Part shown: positions 9,985 to 18,192 of the stretch, piece by piece
How positions within the stretch are numbered: the stretch's first letter is position 1
Layout of the letters: each line of letters opens with the position of its first letter
Source of the DNA: CANHBY01 sp046342195
Lineage (GTDB): Bacteria; Pseudomonadota; Gammaproteobacteria; Burkholderiales; Burkholderiaceae_C
Assembly: GCA_046342195.1 (NCBI GenBank)
Contig: JBKDQE010000013.1
Location: forward strand, 62,001-126,000
Direction of reading: 5' to 3'
Length of the DNA stretch: 64,000 bases
Translations under genes and position numbers: made by a program
The notes under the pieces: model-generated
What the model was told of the DNA's origin: nothing
Seen by the model: only the letters and a program-made list of their open reading frames with translations
The model's database searches: none

Positions 9985-11064
9985 ATGCCGCTATTTCGAA
10001 TCTTTTTTGAAACTTTGAGAACTTGGGTTGAGGGCTTGTTGTGCCTGCTTCTCATTGTGGTTCCGCTATCGGCTTGTGCCGGAAAGCCCAGTCAGTTGCG
10101 GAGCCCTGATGGGTCTTATGCCCAACGAGAAGACGTCATGCGTTTTGCCCAAGAAGTTGCCGAGCGCCACTCGCTAAAAGAGTCATGGGTGCGCCATATA
10201 TTACGTCAGGCCTCTTTTCAGCCCGCGGTAACCCGCCACATCATGCCTGCCCCTCCAGGCATGGCCAAAAATTGGGAGGCTTATCGGGCCCGGATGGTCG
10301 AGCCCACCCGTTTGCGTTTGGGTTTGCAATTTTGGCGCAACAACGAACGCTGGCTCAGCCTGGCCCAGCAACGGTATGGCGTTCCACCGGAAATTGTTCT
10401 GGGCATTATTGGCGTAGAAACCATTTATGGCCAGCACATGGGTGGCTTTCGAGTCGTTGATGCCCTGACTACCCTGGCTTTTGACTTCCCCGCAGGACGC
10501 AGTGACCGGAGTGGTTTTTTCCGGCAAGAGCTCGAACACTTGCTGCTGCTTGCTCGCCGTGAAAACATCGACCCACTCAGCCTGAAAGGCAGTTTTGCGG
10601 GAGCCATTGGCATGCCTCAGTTCATGCCCGGCAGCATCAGAAACTATGCCGTTGATTTTGACCATGATGGACACATTGACCTGCGCAACAACACCGCAGA
10701 CGTCATTGGGAGCGTGGCTCATTATTTGGCCCAATTTGGCTGGGAACGTGACTGGCCCACCCACTTCGAGGTCGTCCCTCCTGGCGAGCAGGAACCGCTT
10801 GCGACGCTTCTGGGGCCAGACATCGTCCCATTATTTTCCCCTCAAGAGTTCACTGAAAAAGGCGCCCAGCTACCCCATGATGCCCTCGAGTATCCCGGGA
10901 AATTGGCTTTGGTGCAGCTTCAAAATGGTGCAGCAGAGCCCTCCTATGTGGCGGGCACCAGCAATTTTTACGCGATCACACGTTACAACTGGTCAAGCTA
11001 CTATGCCATGGCGGTCATCAGCCTGGGTGAAGCCCTCCGAAAAGCACGCTATCAGGGGTCCTGA
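9985..11064 (+). CDS. mltB: Lytic murein transglycosylase B family lipoprotein
   Basis: 359-residue SLT_2 family enzyme that cleaves peptidoglycan between MurNAc and GlcNAc. The ATG at 9985 gives a signal peptide ending in a lipobox LSAC with Cys31 as the lipidated residue, so it should sit on the inner face of the outer membrane. The catalytic glutamate is E144 in GVETIYG, followed by DALTTLAFDFP, AIGMPQFMPGS and the calcium-site-like DFDHDGHIDL, all typical of MltB. The open frame extends back to 9787 inside nnr, but the lipobox fixes the start. Its TGA overlaps the aat ATG by one base (TGATG). Confidence 0.93.
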   Translation: MPLFRIFFETLRTWVEGLLCLLLIVVPLSACAGKPSQLRSPDGSYAQREDVMRFAQEVAERHSLKESWVRHILRQASFQPAVTRHIMPAPPGMAKNWEAYRARMVEPTRLRLGLQFWRNNERWLSLAQQRYGVPPEIVLGIIGVETIYGQHMGGFRVVDALTTLAFDFPAGRSDRSGFFRQELEHLLLLARRENIDPLSLKGSFAGAIGMPQFMPGSIRNYAVDFDHDGHIDLRNNTADVIGSVAHYLAQFGWERDWPTHFEVVPPGEQEPLATLLGPDIVPLFSPQEFTEKGAQLPHDALEYPGKLALVQLQNGAAEPSYVAGTSNFYAITRYNWSSYYAMAVISLGEALRKARYQGS

Positions 11065-11852
11065 TGAAGTGGCTTCAAGACCCCCAAGACCCACTCCCCC
11101 CGACCCATCTGGCCTGGCCTCCTGAGTCAGCGGCCCCGGGCCTGCTGGCGGCAGGGGGTGAACTGACACCAGAACGCCTCCAGCAGGCCTATACACAAGG
11201 GGTCTTTCCTTGGTATTCGCAGGGCCAGCCGATTTTATGGTGGTCACCTCCAAAGCGCATGGTGCTGCCGGTCAGTGAATTTAAACTCTCGCGCTCGCTT
11301 CGCAAAACAATTTCAAAATTCCATCGCTCACCTCATTGCGAACTGCGCATCGACAGTGCTTTCAGACAGGTTATCACTCATTGTGCCCACACCCCGCGAG
11401 CGGGGCAAGATGGCAGCTGGATTGTTCAAGAGATGCTGGAGGCTTATGTCCGTTTACATGATTTGGGTATGGCTCACAGCGTGGAAACCTGGATCGACGG
11501 ACATCTGGTGGGCGGCCTGTATGGGGTTTGTCTGGGCCGGATGTTTTTTGGTGAGTCGATGTTTTCTCATTGCAGCAATGCCTCCAAAATTGCATTTGCA
11601 GCCTTGGTCTCCTTTTGTGAAGCGAATCAGGTTCCCCTGATCGATTGCCAGATGTACACCGGGCACTTGGCCTCGCTGGGAGCGCGAGAAATACCGCGCC
11701 ACGCGTTCGAATTGCACTTGGCTCGGCATGTGCATCAGAACAATATCATTGATTGGACCTATGATTCAGCCCTATGGACTCGCTGGCTTCCAACTTTGAG
11801 CAGCAGCGGCCCCACAAGCATTGCCACTAAAGCCCCTTCCGCCAAGCCGTGA
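11064..11852 (+). CDS. aat: Leucyl/phenylalanyl-tRNA-protein transferase
   Basis: 262-residue Aat enzyme that adds Leu or Phe from charged tRNA to proteins with N-terminal Lys or Arg, marking them for ClpS/ClpAP. Family landmarks are FPWYSQGQPILWWSP near residue 50, VETWIDGHLVGGLYG, and GRMFFGESMFS. The last ~25 residues look like a dispensable tail. It starts in a TGATG overlap with the mltB-like gene, and its stop overlaps the GTG start of bpt (GTGA), so the three genes are probably one translationally coupled unit. Confidence 0.95.
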   Translation: MKWLQDPQDPLPPTHLAWPPESAAPGLLAAGGELTPERLQQAYTQGVFPWYSQGQPILWWSPPKRMVLPVSEFKLSRSLRKTISKFHRSPHCELRIDSAFRQVITHCAHTPRAGQDGSWIVQEMLEAYVRLHDLGMAHSVETWIDGHLVGGLYGVCLGRMFFGESMFSHCSNASKIAFAALVSFCEANQVPLIDCQMYTGHLASLGAREIPRHAFELHLARHVHQNNIIDWTYDSALWTRWLPTLSSSGPTSIATKAPSAKP

Positions 11853-12625
11853 CGCACCCCAAAGAGCGCTTTTTTCCGCCTCTGCAATTTTATGCCACTG
11901 CACCTTACCCTTGCAGTTACCTGGAGGGGCGAATGGCTCGTTCACAGGTGGCTTCACCCAGCCACCTGATTCAATCCGATGTGTACTCAACCCTCGTGCT
12001 TACGGGCTTTCGGCGCAGCGGCCTGTTTACCTACCGGCCTTTTTGCGAAAACTGCAAAGCTTGCATTCCCTTGCGCATTCCAGTCACTGAATTTAAACCT
12101 TCGCGCAGCCAGCGCCGGGCATGGAAACTTCATGCGCCGCTGCAAACCAGGGTGCTCAAGCTGGGTTTTTTAGCGGAGCATTATCAACTGTATTTGCGCT
12201 ACCAAAACCGTCGTCATGAAGGCGGCGGGATGGACCACGACAGCGTTGATCAATATACCCAGTTTCTTCTCCAAACGCGCGTCAATTCGAGGCTTGTAGA
12301 ATTTCGCGCACCCCCTGAAGCAGGGCAAGAGGGCCCCGGAAAGCTCAAAATGGTATCCATTCTCGACATCCTGAATGACGGCCTGTCAGCGGTGTATACC
12401 TTCTATGACCCGGATGACCGGCAAAGCAGCTACGGCACCTACAATATCCTGTGGCAAATTGAACAAACCAAGCAGCTCAATTTGCCCTATCTCTATCTTG
12501 GCTACTGGATTCACGAAAGCGACAAAATGGCCTATAAAGCCAGCTTCCGTCCACATGAAATGTGGGTGGATGAGCGCTGGATTCAAGCCGTCATCGAGGC
12601 CGAACCAGAGCCTCGCATATTTTGA
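11849..12625 (+). CDS. bpt: Aspartate/glutamate leucyltransferase (R-transferase family)
   Basis: 258-residue member of the arginyl/leucyl-tRNA-protein transferase family. The N-terminal cysteine-rich element is FCENCKACIPLRIP, near residue 70, and the C-terminal domain contains DSVDQYTQFLLQTRV and YLYLGYWIHESDKMAYKA. Bacterial members of the Bpt type are known to attach leucine to N-terminal Asp or Glu, creating a ClpS-recognised degron. It starts at GTG within the aat stop codon. Standing beside aat it completes both bacterial branches of the N-degron pathway. Confidence 0.93.
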   Translation: MTHPKERFFPPLQFYATAPYPCSYLEGRMARSQVASPSHLIQSDVYSTLVLTGFRRSGLFTYRPFCENCKACIPLRIPVTEFKPSRSQRRAWKLHAPLQTRVLKLGFLAEHYQLYLRYQNRRHEGGGMDHDSVDQYTQFLLQTRVNSRLVEFRAPPEAGQEGPGKLKMVSILDILNDGLSAVYTFYDPDDRQSSYGTYNILWQIEQTKQLNLPYLYLGYWIHESDKMAYKASFRPHEMWVDERWIQAVIEAEPEPRIF

Positions 12626-12687
12626 TTTGAATCGGCCGGCACCTCAGCCAGCCTCAATTGTTGAATTTCTCTCATCAAGGACACCAT

Positions 12688-13473
12688 ATGGCTTTTCTTC
12701 AGGGCAAGAAACTCCTGATCACCGGGGTTTTATCCAACCGATCGATTGCTTACGGCATTGCGCAGGCTTGCCATCGTGAAGGGGCAGAACTGGCTTTCAG
12801 TTATGCCGGTGAGCGTTTCAAAGATCGCGTCAGCGAATTTGCCGCAGAGTTTGGCTCCAAACTGGTGTTTGAATGTGATGTCGCTGATGATGATCAAATC
12901 CAGGCCCTGTTTGCTGATTTGGGGGCTGTGTGGCCCGAGTTCGATGGTTTTGTGCACTCGATTGGTTTTGCTCCCCGGGATGCCATCGCAGGGGATTTTC
13001 TCGAAGGGCTCTCGCGGGAGTCGTTTCGTATCGCTCACGATATTTCTTCATACAGCTTTCCGGCCATGGCCAAGGCTGCCGCGGGCCGCTTGAGTTCACG
13101 CGCCGCCTTGCTCACCTTGAGCTATCTGGGCTCTGTGCGCGCAGTGCCCAACTACAACACCATGGGCTTGGCCAAGGCCTCCCTGGAAGCCAGTGTTCGG
13201 TATCTGGCGGCCAGCCTGGGGCCCAAGGGCGTGCGTGTCAATGGCATTTCAGCAGGCCCCATCAAAACCCTGGCCGCCTCCGGGATCAAAGGCTTTGGCA
13301 AAATGCTCGAAGCCGTCGAGGCGGCCTCCCCATTGCGCCGCAATGTCACCCTTGACGATGTTGGCAACGCGGCCGCTTTTCTGCTTTCTGATTTGGCTGC
13401 CGGTATCACGTCTGAAATCACTTACGTCGATGCCGGTTACAGCCATGTCATGGGCGGTGTGCCAGAAGCCTGA
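12688..13473 (+). CDS. fabI: Enoyl-[acyl-carrier-protein] reductase (NADH)
   Basis: 261-residue FabI, the last step of each fatty-acid elongation cycle. The enoyl-reductase form of the short-chain dehydrogenase active site is present: Y146, Y156 and K163 in SYLGSVRAVPNYNTMGLAK, at the same numbering as E. coli FabI. The N-terminal GVLSNRSIAYGIA nucleotide loop is also intact. The ATG at 12688 was chosen for its AAGGACACCAT leader; the open frame extends ten codons further. A short GC hairpin (GGGCC/GGCCC) follows the stop codon, without a T-run. Confidence 0.97.
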   Translation: MAFLQGKKLLITGVLSNRSIAYGIAQACHREGAELAFSYAGERFKDRVSEFAAEFGSKLVFECDVADDDQIQALFADLGAVWPEFDGFVHSIGFAPRDAIAGDFLEGLSRESFRIAHDISSYSFPAMAKAAAGRLSSRAALLTLSYLGSVRAVPNYNTMGLAKASLEASVRYLAASLGPKGVRVNGISAGPIKTLAASGIKGFGKMLEAVEAASPLRRNVTLDDVGNAAAFLLSDLAAGITSEITYVDAGYSHVMGGVPEA

Positions 13474-13501
13474 TTGAGGGCTGGGCCTGCTGTGGCCCCC
13501 A

Positions 13502-15757
13502 TCAAGCTTGCACGCAATCAACGAAGTAGCTGGTGACTCCGTTTTGCTCCAAAGCAACCAGGCCATGGACATCGGTATCAAAACCCGGAAAAGCCTGATT
13601 GAATTCTCGAGTAAACCGCAAATAGTCGACAATTTTTTGATTAAAACGTTCGCCGGGCACCAGCAAAGGAATGCCCGGTGGGTAAGGCGTCAGCAATGAC
13701 GTTGTGATGCGGCCTTCAAGATCATCAATGGGAACCCGCTGGGTTTTGCGGTGAGCGATGTGTGCATAGGCATCGCTTGGCTTCATGGCCGGTTGAAGGT
13801 CTGAGAGGTACATTTCGGTGGTCAGTCGGGCCACATCACCCTTGGCGTACATTGAATGAATGGCGCGGCACAGGTCTCGAAGCCCCATTCGTTCATAGCG
13901 CGGGTGTTTGGCCACAAATTCCGGCAATACGCGCCAAACTGGCTGATTGCGATCATAGTCGTCCTTGAACTGTTGCAGCGCCGTCAGCAGGGTGTTCCAG
14001 CGGCCTTTCGTAATACCGATGGTGAACATGATGAAAAACGAGTAAAGCCCGGTTTTTTCAACAACCACCCCATGCTCAGCGAGAAACTTGGTCACAATAC
14101 TGGCCGGAATGCCAGTGTCTGCGAACTCGCCGGACATGTCCAGCCCAGGGGTAATAATGGTACTTTTAATGGGGTCAAGCAGGTTAAAGCCTTCAGCCAA
14201 GTTGCCAAACCCGTGCCATGTGGCATTGGCTTTCAAGACCCAATCTTCACTTTTGCCAATGCCCGATGCGGCGAGCTTGTCAGGCCCCCACACCTTGAAC
14301 CACCAGTCACGGCCAAAATCTTTGTCGACCTTGCGCATGGCGCGGCGGAAATCCAGGGCCTCGGTGATGCTTTCTTCCACGAGGGCCGTTCCCCCAGGGG
14401 CTTCCATCATGGCCGCAGCCACATCACACGAGGCAATAATGGCGTATTGCGGGCTGGTGCTGGAGTGCATCAGATAGGCCTCATTGAAAAGGTCTCGGTC
14501 GAGCTTGCGAAACTGCGAGTCCTGAACGAGCACCTGTGAAGCTTGGCTCAGGCCAGCCAGCAACTTGTGGGTGGACTGAGTGGCAAAAACGAGTTGATTC
14601 TCAGGCAAAACGCGACCTTTCCCCATCGCATAGTAAGGCTCATAAAAACCATGAAAAGCTGCATGGGGCAGCCAAGCTTCATCAAAGTGCAGTGTATCGA
14701 TGTAGCCATCCAGCGAGTGCTTGATGGTTTCGGTGTTGTAGAGCACGCCGTCATAAGTGCTTTGGGTGAGGGTCAAAATGCGCGGCTTCACATGTTCAGA
14801 GCTGAGCCCTGCAAGCAAGGGATGGGACGCAATTTTGGCCTGAATGGCTTCAGGTGAAAACTCGCTCTGGGGAATGGGGCCAATGATGCCCAGATGATTG
14901 CGCGTGGGCCTGAGAAAAACAGGCACAGCACCCGTCATGATGATCGCATGCAGGATCGACTTATGACAGTTGCGGTCAACCACCACCACATCGCCTGGCG
15001 CCACTGTGTGGTGCCATACCATTTTGTTGGAGGTGCTGGTGCCGTTGGTCACGAAGAAGCAATGATCGGCATTAAAAATACGAGCGGCATTGCGCTCACT
15101 ATGGGCAATCGGGCCCGTATGGTCCAGCAACTGGCCTAATTCATCCACAGCATTGCAAACATCTGCCCGCAGCATGTTTTCGCCGAAAAATTGGTGAAAC
15201 ATCTGGCCGACAGGGCTCTTCAAAAAAGCCACACCCCCGGAGTGACCGGGGCAATGCCAAGAGTAAGAGCCATCTTGGGCATATTCAAGCAGGGCCCGAA
15301 AGAAGGGAGGGGCCAGCGAATCTACATAACTGCGGGCCTCGCGAATAATGTGCCGCGCCACAAACTCAGGGGTGTCTTCAAACATGTGAATGAAGCCATG
15401 AAGCTCTTTCAGGACATCATTGGGAATGTGTTGGGAGGTACGGGTTTCACCATATAAATAAATAGGAATATCGGCATTTTTGAAGCGGATTTCCTGAATG
15501 AATTTGCGCAAATTGAGTACCGCCGGATCAAGCACAGGGCCGGCGGTGAATTCTTCATCATCGATAGACAAAATAAAAGCGCTGGCCCGGCTTTGTTGTT
15601 GAGCGAATTGGCTCAGGTCTCCATAGCTGGTGGCCCCAAGCACCTCGAAACCTTCTTTTTGAATGGCATCAGCCAGAGCCCGTATGCCCAAGCCCGATGT
15701 GTTTTCAGAGCGGAAATCTTCGTCGATGATGACAATGGGGAAACGAAATCGCAGCAT
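13502..15757 (-). CDS. Arginine/lysine/ornithine decarboxylase (fold type I, PLP)
   Basis: 751-residue basic amino-acid decarboxylase with the full three-part build: an N-terminal response-regulator-like wing domain (~1-130), the PLP-binding major domain, and a C-terminal domain. The PLP lysine is K398 in STHKLLAGLSQ; D359 in HFDEAW and the SYSWHCPGHSGG segment are also characteristic. It decarboxylates arginine, lysine or ornithine to the diamine or agmatine; which one cannot be settled by eye. Such enzymes serve acid resistance or polyamine supply. AAGGA precedes the ATG at 15757 by 5 bases. No antiporter gene is adjacent. Confidence 0.9.
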   Translation of the reverse strand: MLRFRFPIVIIDEDFRSENTSGLGIRALADAIQKEGFEVLGATSYGDLSQFAQQQSRASAFILSIDDEEFTAGPVLDPAVLNLRKFIQEIRFKNADIPIYLYGETRTSQHIPNDVLKELHGFIHMFEDTPEFVARHIIREARSYVDSLAPPFFRALLEYAQDGSYSWHCPGHSGGVAFLKSPVGQMFHQFFGENMLRADVCNAVDELGQLLDHTGPIAHSERNAARIFNADHCFFVTNGTSTSNKMVWHHTVAPGDVVVVDRNCHKSILHAIIMTGAVPVFLRPTRNHLGIIGPIPQSEFSPEAIQAKIASHPLLAGLSSEHVKPRILTLTQSTYDGVLYNTETIKHSLDGYIDTLHFDEAWLPHAAFHGFYEPYYAMGKGRVLPENQLVFATQSTHKLLAGLSQASQVLVQDSQFRKLDRDLFNEAYLMHSSTSPQYAIIASCDVAAAMMEAPGGTALVEESITEALDFRRAMRKVDKDFGRDWWFKVWGPDKLAASGIGKSEDWVLKANATWHGFGNLAEGFNLLDPIKSTIITPGLDMSGEFADTGIPASIVTKFLAEHGVVVEKTGLYSFFIMFTIGITKGRWNTLLTALQQFKDDYDRNQPVWRVLPEFVAKHPRYERMGLRDLCRAIHSMYAKGDVARLTTEMYLSDLQPAMKPSDAYAHIAHRKTQRVPIDDLEGRITTSLLTPYPPGIPLLVPGERFNQKIVDYLRFTREFNQAFPGFDTDVHGLVALEQNGVTSYFVDCVQA

Positions 15758-15882
15758 GGCAGTCCTTGGTACTGGGCAAATAAATGGCAGCAAAACCCCT
15801 CAGGGCATGAATATGGGGGTGTATTGAACAGCAATGAGTGACCTCATTGAATCACCTGATCCATAAATAGCCAATCTACCGT

Positions 15883-16125
15883 GTGGCTTATTCATGGGAA
15901 AAACTTGGTGAGTCATCCAATGAGTTTGACAAAATAAATCCGCCAATCTTGGGCCGGGTTGGCCTTTCGCCAACCGAAGTTGTCACTGATAAAGAATTCA
16001 GCAACCTGATTGTCAAAGACAAGGATGGAAAGTACTGGCGGCTGTGCCTGGAAGATTATGACGGCAAGATGATCGAGATCATAGGGCTATCTGCTGATAT
16101 TGCCCGCCAGATTTCGTATTATTGA
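15883..16125 (+). CDS. Unrecognised 80-residue protein, possibly a gene remnant
   Basis: A short open frame starting at GTG with no clear ribosome site. The frame closes upstream at a TAG at 15868. The product is acidic and looks like real protein, with a plausible beta-strand run (NLIVKDKDGKYWRLCLEDYDG) in the middle. I do not recognise a family. It resembles the C-terminal end of a small cytosolic domain, so it may be a piece of a longer gene whose start was lost. It lies alone in a region with repeat fragments. Confidence 0.4.
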   Translation: MAYSWEKLGESSNEFDKINPPILGRVGLSPTEVVTDKEFSNLIVKDKDGKYWRLCLEDYDGKMIEIIGLSADIARQISYY

Positions 16126-16415
16126 ATAAGGTGAGGTCTGTTGAAGTGGACTAAAAGGCCCAAAGCACAGCAATGTCAAGAGGTATTGTGAGCATTTGCA
16201 AGGCCTGAGATCCCTTTAAAAGGCCATTTTATAGTTGGCAAGGTCTTTCTGAACAGGCCGTCAATGCTAAGAAACCTCTCTAAGAACCCTCTGCAAAACC
16301 CATGATGAATGACTACGCCTTTCCCGGATGGGAGATACAAGGCGAATTTTTCAGCCTATAGCGGGGACTAAAGGCAAAAAACCAACGCAGCAAATATCAT
16401 CTCCGGGACCGGCTG
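16126..16415. repeat. Non-coding stretch with repeat-family fragments
   Basis: No gene is seen. It holds a hairpin GGCCT/AGGCC at 16202-16225 followed by ATTTTATA, which could end transcription of the small gene before it. GAACCCTCTGCAAAACC at 16284-16300 resembles sequences at 49669-49686 and, inverted, at 39364-39382. The stretch 16345-16405 (TTTTCAGCCTATAGCG, then GGCAAAAAACC) matches the repeat at 39284-39345 at most positions over about 60 bases. These look like fragments of one short mobile-repeat family. Confidence 0.45.
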
Positions 16416-16946
16416 CTAAGACTCTACTGTGTCTCGAACTGAGGCCGCCAATTCAGGGGAAGGATTGCTGACCACAGGCTGGCGACTTGTGACATAGGAT
16501 GAGGCAGCTTTTTGAGTATCGGCGCTGCTGAGATTTTCAATTGGAACCCTGATCTGGGGATCCCATTCAAAATCAGTAGTGGGTGATGGCGGGGGGTGAT
16601 CAAATGCTACGTAAGGCCTCCGCGATGCCTGGAGGCGGCGCGTCTGGGCAAGTCGAGAGGATCGAATGCGATGGGCGCACCAGAGTAAAAATACAGCCGA
16701 CAGCACAAAGCCGCCAATGAACCCAGCAAGGCCCCATCCATAATAACCTAGAAGCATGGAAGAGCCCGTCACCGTGAAGAAAAAGAATTTTTGGCCACCA
16801 GATAAATACATGAATTCCTCTCTGACAAGGAGTGTTAACGAAATTACAGCCAGAGTTGAAACTCGCAGATACTCCAAAAGCAATTCCATCAAGGCAAGTG
16901 CTGATCGTGCGTGCGAATTAATGCGAAGCTGTTCGCATTGGTCCAC
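16416..16946 (-). CDS. Hypothetical protein with two membrane segments
   Basis: Up to 176 residues; no family recognised. There are two adjacent hydrophobic stretches (about residues 24-42 and 53-90), a basic patch (RIRSSRLAQTRRLQASRR) that should be cytosolic, and a ~70-residue polar, proline- and serine-rich tail that is probably unstructured. A later start (MELLLEYLR, about residue 21) is possible and would put the first membrane helix near the N-terminus. It lies next to tRNA-Pro and a repeat, and codon use looks less regular than in neighbouring genes. Confidence 0.45.
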   Translation of the reverse strand: MDQCEQLRINSHARSALALMELLLEYLRVSTLAVISLTLLVREEFMYLSGGQKFFFFTVTGSSMLLGYYGWGLAGFIGGFVLSAVFLLWCAHRIRSSRLAQTRRLQASRRPYVAFDHPPPSPTTDFEWDPQIRVPIENLSSADTQKAASSYVTSRQPVVSNPSPELAASVRDTVES

Positions 16947-16968
16947 GATGATTTTTGCAGAGCTTGCC

Positions 16969-16996
16969 TAGGGCCTGTTAACACTAAAGATACCAG
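16969..16996 (+). repeat. Short dispersed repeat, copy 1
   Basis: The sequence starts TAGGGCCTGTTAACACT and matches 26 of 28 positions with 39250-39277. It contains the GTTAAC palindrome. It lies between the hypothetical membrane-protein gene and tRNA-Pro. Confidence 0.6.
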
Positions 16997-17035
16997 TGCG
17001 AACGTGGCCATTAGGCCGCAGATCAGTTTGAAAAA

Positions 17036-17113
<78 letters not shown>

Positions 17114-17124
17114 CTGAGCTTTTG

Positions 17125-17153
17125 ATTATAACTCAGCTTTTATTAATACACCA
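17125..17153 (-). promoter_or_regulatory. Probable promoter of tRNA-Pro
   Basis: On the minus strand a perfect TATAAT (17130-17125) stands 12 bases before the mature tRNA 5' end, with a weak TGGTGT as -35 at 17-base spacing. The same bases form a hairpin CTGAG/CTCAG that may also end the merR transcript. Confidence 0.5.
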
Positions 17154-17661
17154 GTAGAGTGCGAATGGAAATTAATTCATCGCGAACCTGTGACCAAGTC
17201 ATTGCATTGCCAACATTGACTGATTTTGATGTCACGATATCGGGTTTGCTCTGTTCGCGTTTCTCGGCCTGGGGGATGGCTTGAGGGTGTTCTGAAGAAA
17301 TTGAAGCCCTGACCATTGTCAAATCAACATGATTTAGCTCACGAACCTCAAGGCTTGGAGGCTGTACTGCGACAGGCTTGGGCAGCCATAATTCCTTGAC
17401 TTGGCTCGTTGGGTCAGAGAGGCGATTGCGCGCACCGCTGATGGTAAACCCTTCATCGTACAAAAGCTCTCGAATACGGCGAATAAGGAGCACCTCATGA
17501 TGCTGATAGTAACGACGATTGCCTCGACGCTTCATGGGCCTGAGCTGAGAAAACTCTTGTTCCCAGTAGCGCAGGACATAAGGCTTGACGCCACACAGAT
17601 CACTGACTTCACCAATAGTGAAATACCGCTTCACGGGAATGGAGGGAAGAACCTTCTCCAT
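17143..17661 (-). CDS. MerR-family transcriptional regulator
   Basis: 172-residue protein with an N-terminal MerR winged helix-turn-helix at residues ~12-80 (YFTIGEVSDLCGVKPYVLRYWEQEF, then the wing RRGNRRYYQ). It belongs to the MerR subgroup found immediately after ihfA in beta- and gammaproteobacteria. There are no cysteine metal ligands in the C-terminal half, so it is unlikely to be a metal sensor; the effector is unknown. ATG at 17661 was chosen because the helix-turn-helix then begins at the usual distance; the frame is open to 17730. Confidence 0.88.
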   Translation of the reverse strand: MEKVLPSIPVKRYFTIGEVSDLCGVKPYVLRYWEQEFSQLRPMKRRGNRRYYQHHEVLLIRRIRELLYDEGFTISGARNRLSDPTSQVKELWLPKPVAVQPPSLEVRELNHVDLTMVRASISSEHPQAIPQAEKREQSKPDIVTSKSVNVGNAMTWSQVRDELISIRTLLVY

Positions 17662-17784
17662 CAGTATCTGGCCTTTCTGTGAAAAAAGAGGTTGGGGTGA
17701 ATATCTCCCCAGGGAGCAACCCAGGCACAATGACTGTCAAAGAGTGCGGTGATCTGTGCAAATCCTGTCAATCTGCTGACACAT

Positions 17785-18192
17785 TTAGGCTCCAGGGTCA
17801 TCATGGAAAGATGGGTGACTTTGGGCAATGGCTTTGAGTTTTTGGCTGGATTGAAAAGTGACCACGCTGCGTGCTTGAATGGGAACAGACTCTCCCGTTC
17901 TGGGGTTGCGCCCCGGACGTGCAGATTTGTGACGCACCGAGAAGCTACCAAACCCCGAGAGCTTGACTTTATTTTCCTTGACAAGGGTTATCTTAATTTG
18001 ATCGAAAAAAGCTTCAACCATTTCTTTGGCCTCACGCTTGTTTAAACCAAGGCGATCAAAGAGAAGATCGGTCAGCTCAGCCTTGGTCAGTGTGCGACTT
18101 TTAAGGGTGGGCAACAGCACAGTTCTGCTTCGAGCTGACGGTTGCCGCATGGGATCATTTTCGGCTTGATCTTTTGAATGGTTCATCATCAT
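17785..18192 (-). CDS. ihfA: Integration host factor alpha subunit, with N-terminal extension
   Basis: DNA-bending nucleoid protein that pairs with IhfB. The HU/IHF core runs from LTKAELTDLLFDRLGLNKREAKEMV to VVTFQSSQKLK and contains the DNA-arm segment GRNPRTGESVPIQAR. Relative to E. coli IhfA (99 residues) it carries about 34 extra N-terminal residues, polar and basic. The start is ambiguous: three ATGs stand in a row (18192, 18189, 18186), and GAGGGG is best spaced for the second or third. It overlaps the end of pheT, as in the conserved pheT-ihfA-merR arrangement. Confidence 0.93.
   Translation of the reverse strand: MMMNHSKDQAENDPMRQPSARSRTVLLPTLKSRTLTKAELTDLLFDRLGLNKREAKEMVEAFFDQIKITLVKENKVKLSGFGSFSVRHKSARPGRNPRTGESVPIQARSVVTFQSSQKLKAIAQSHPSFHDDPGA

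Noticed and set aside
13856..14539. A 227-codon plus-strand frame inside the decarboxylase gene
   Set aside because: Antisense to the conserved PLP domain, no family features.
16756..16971. A 71-codon plus-strand frame ending at the repeat TAG
   Set aside because: Antisense to the two-helix membrane protein and without protein-like features.
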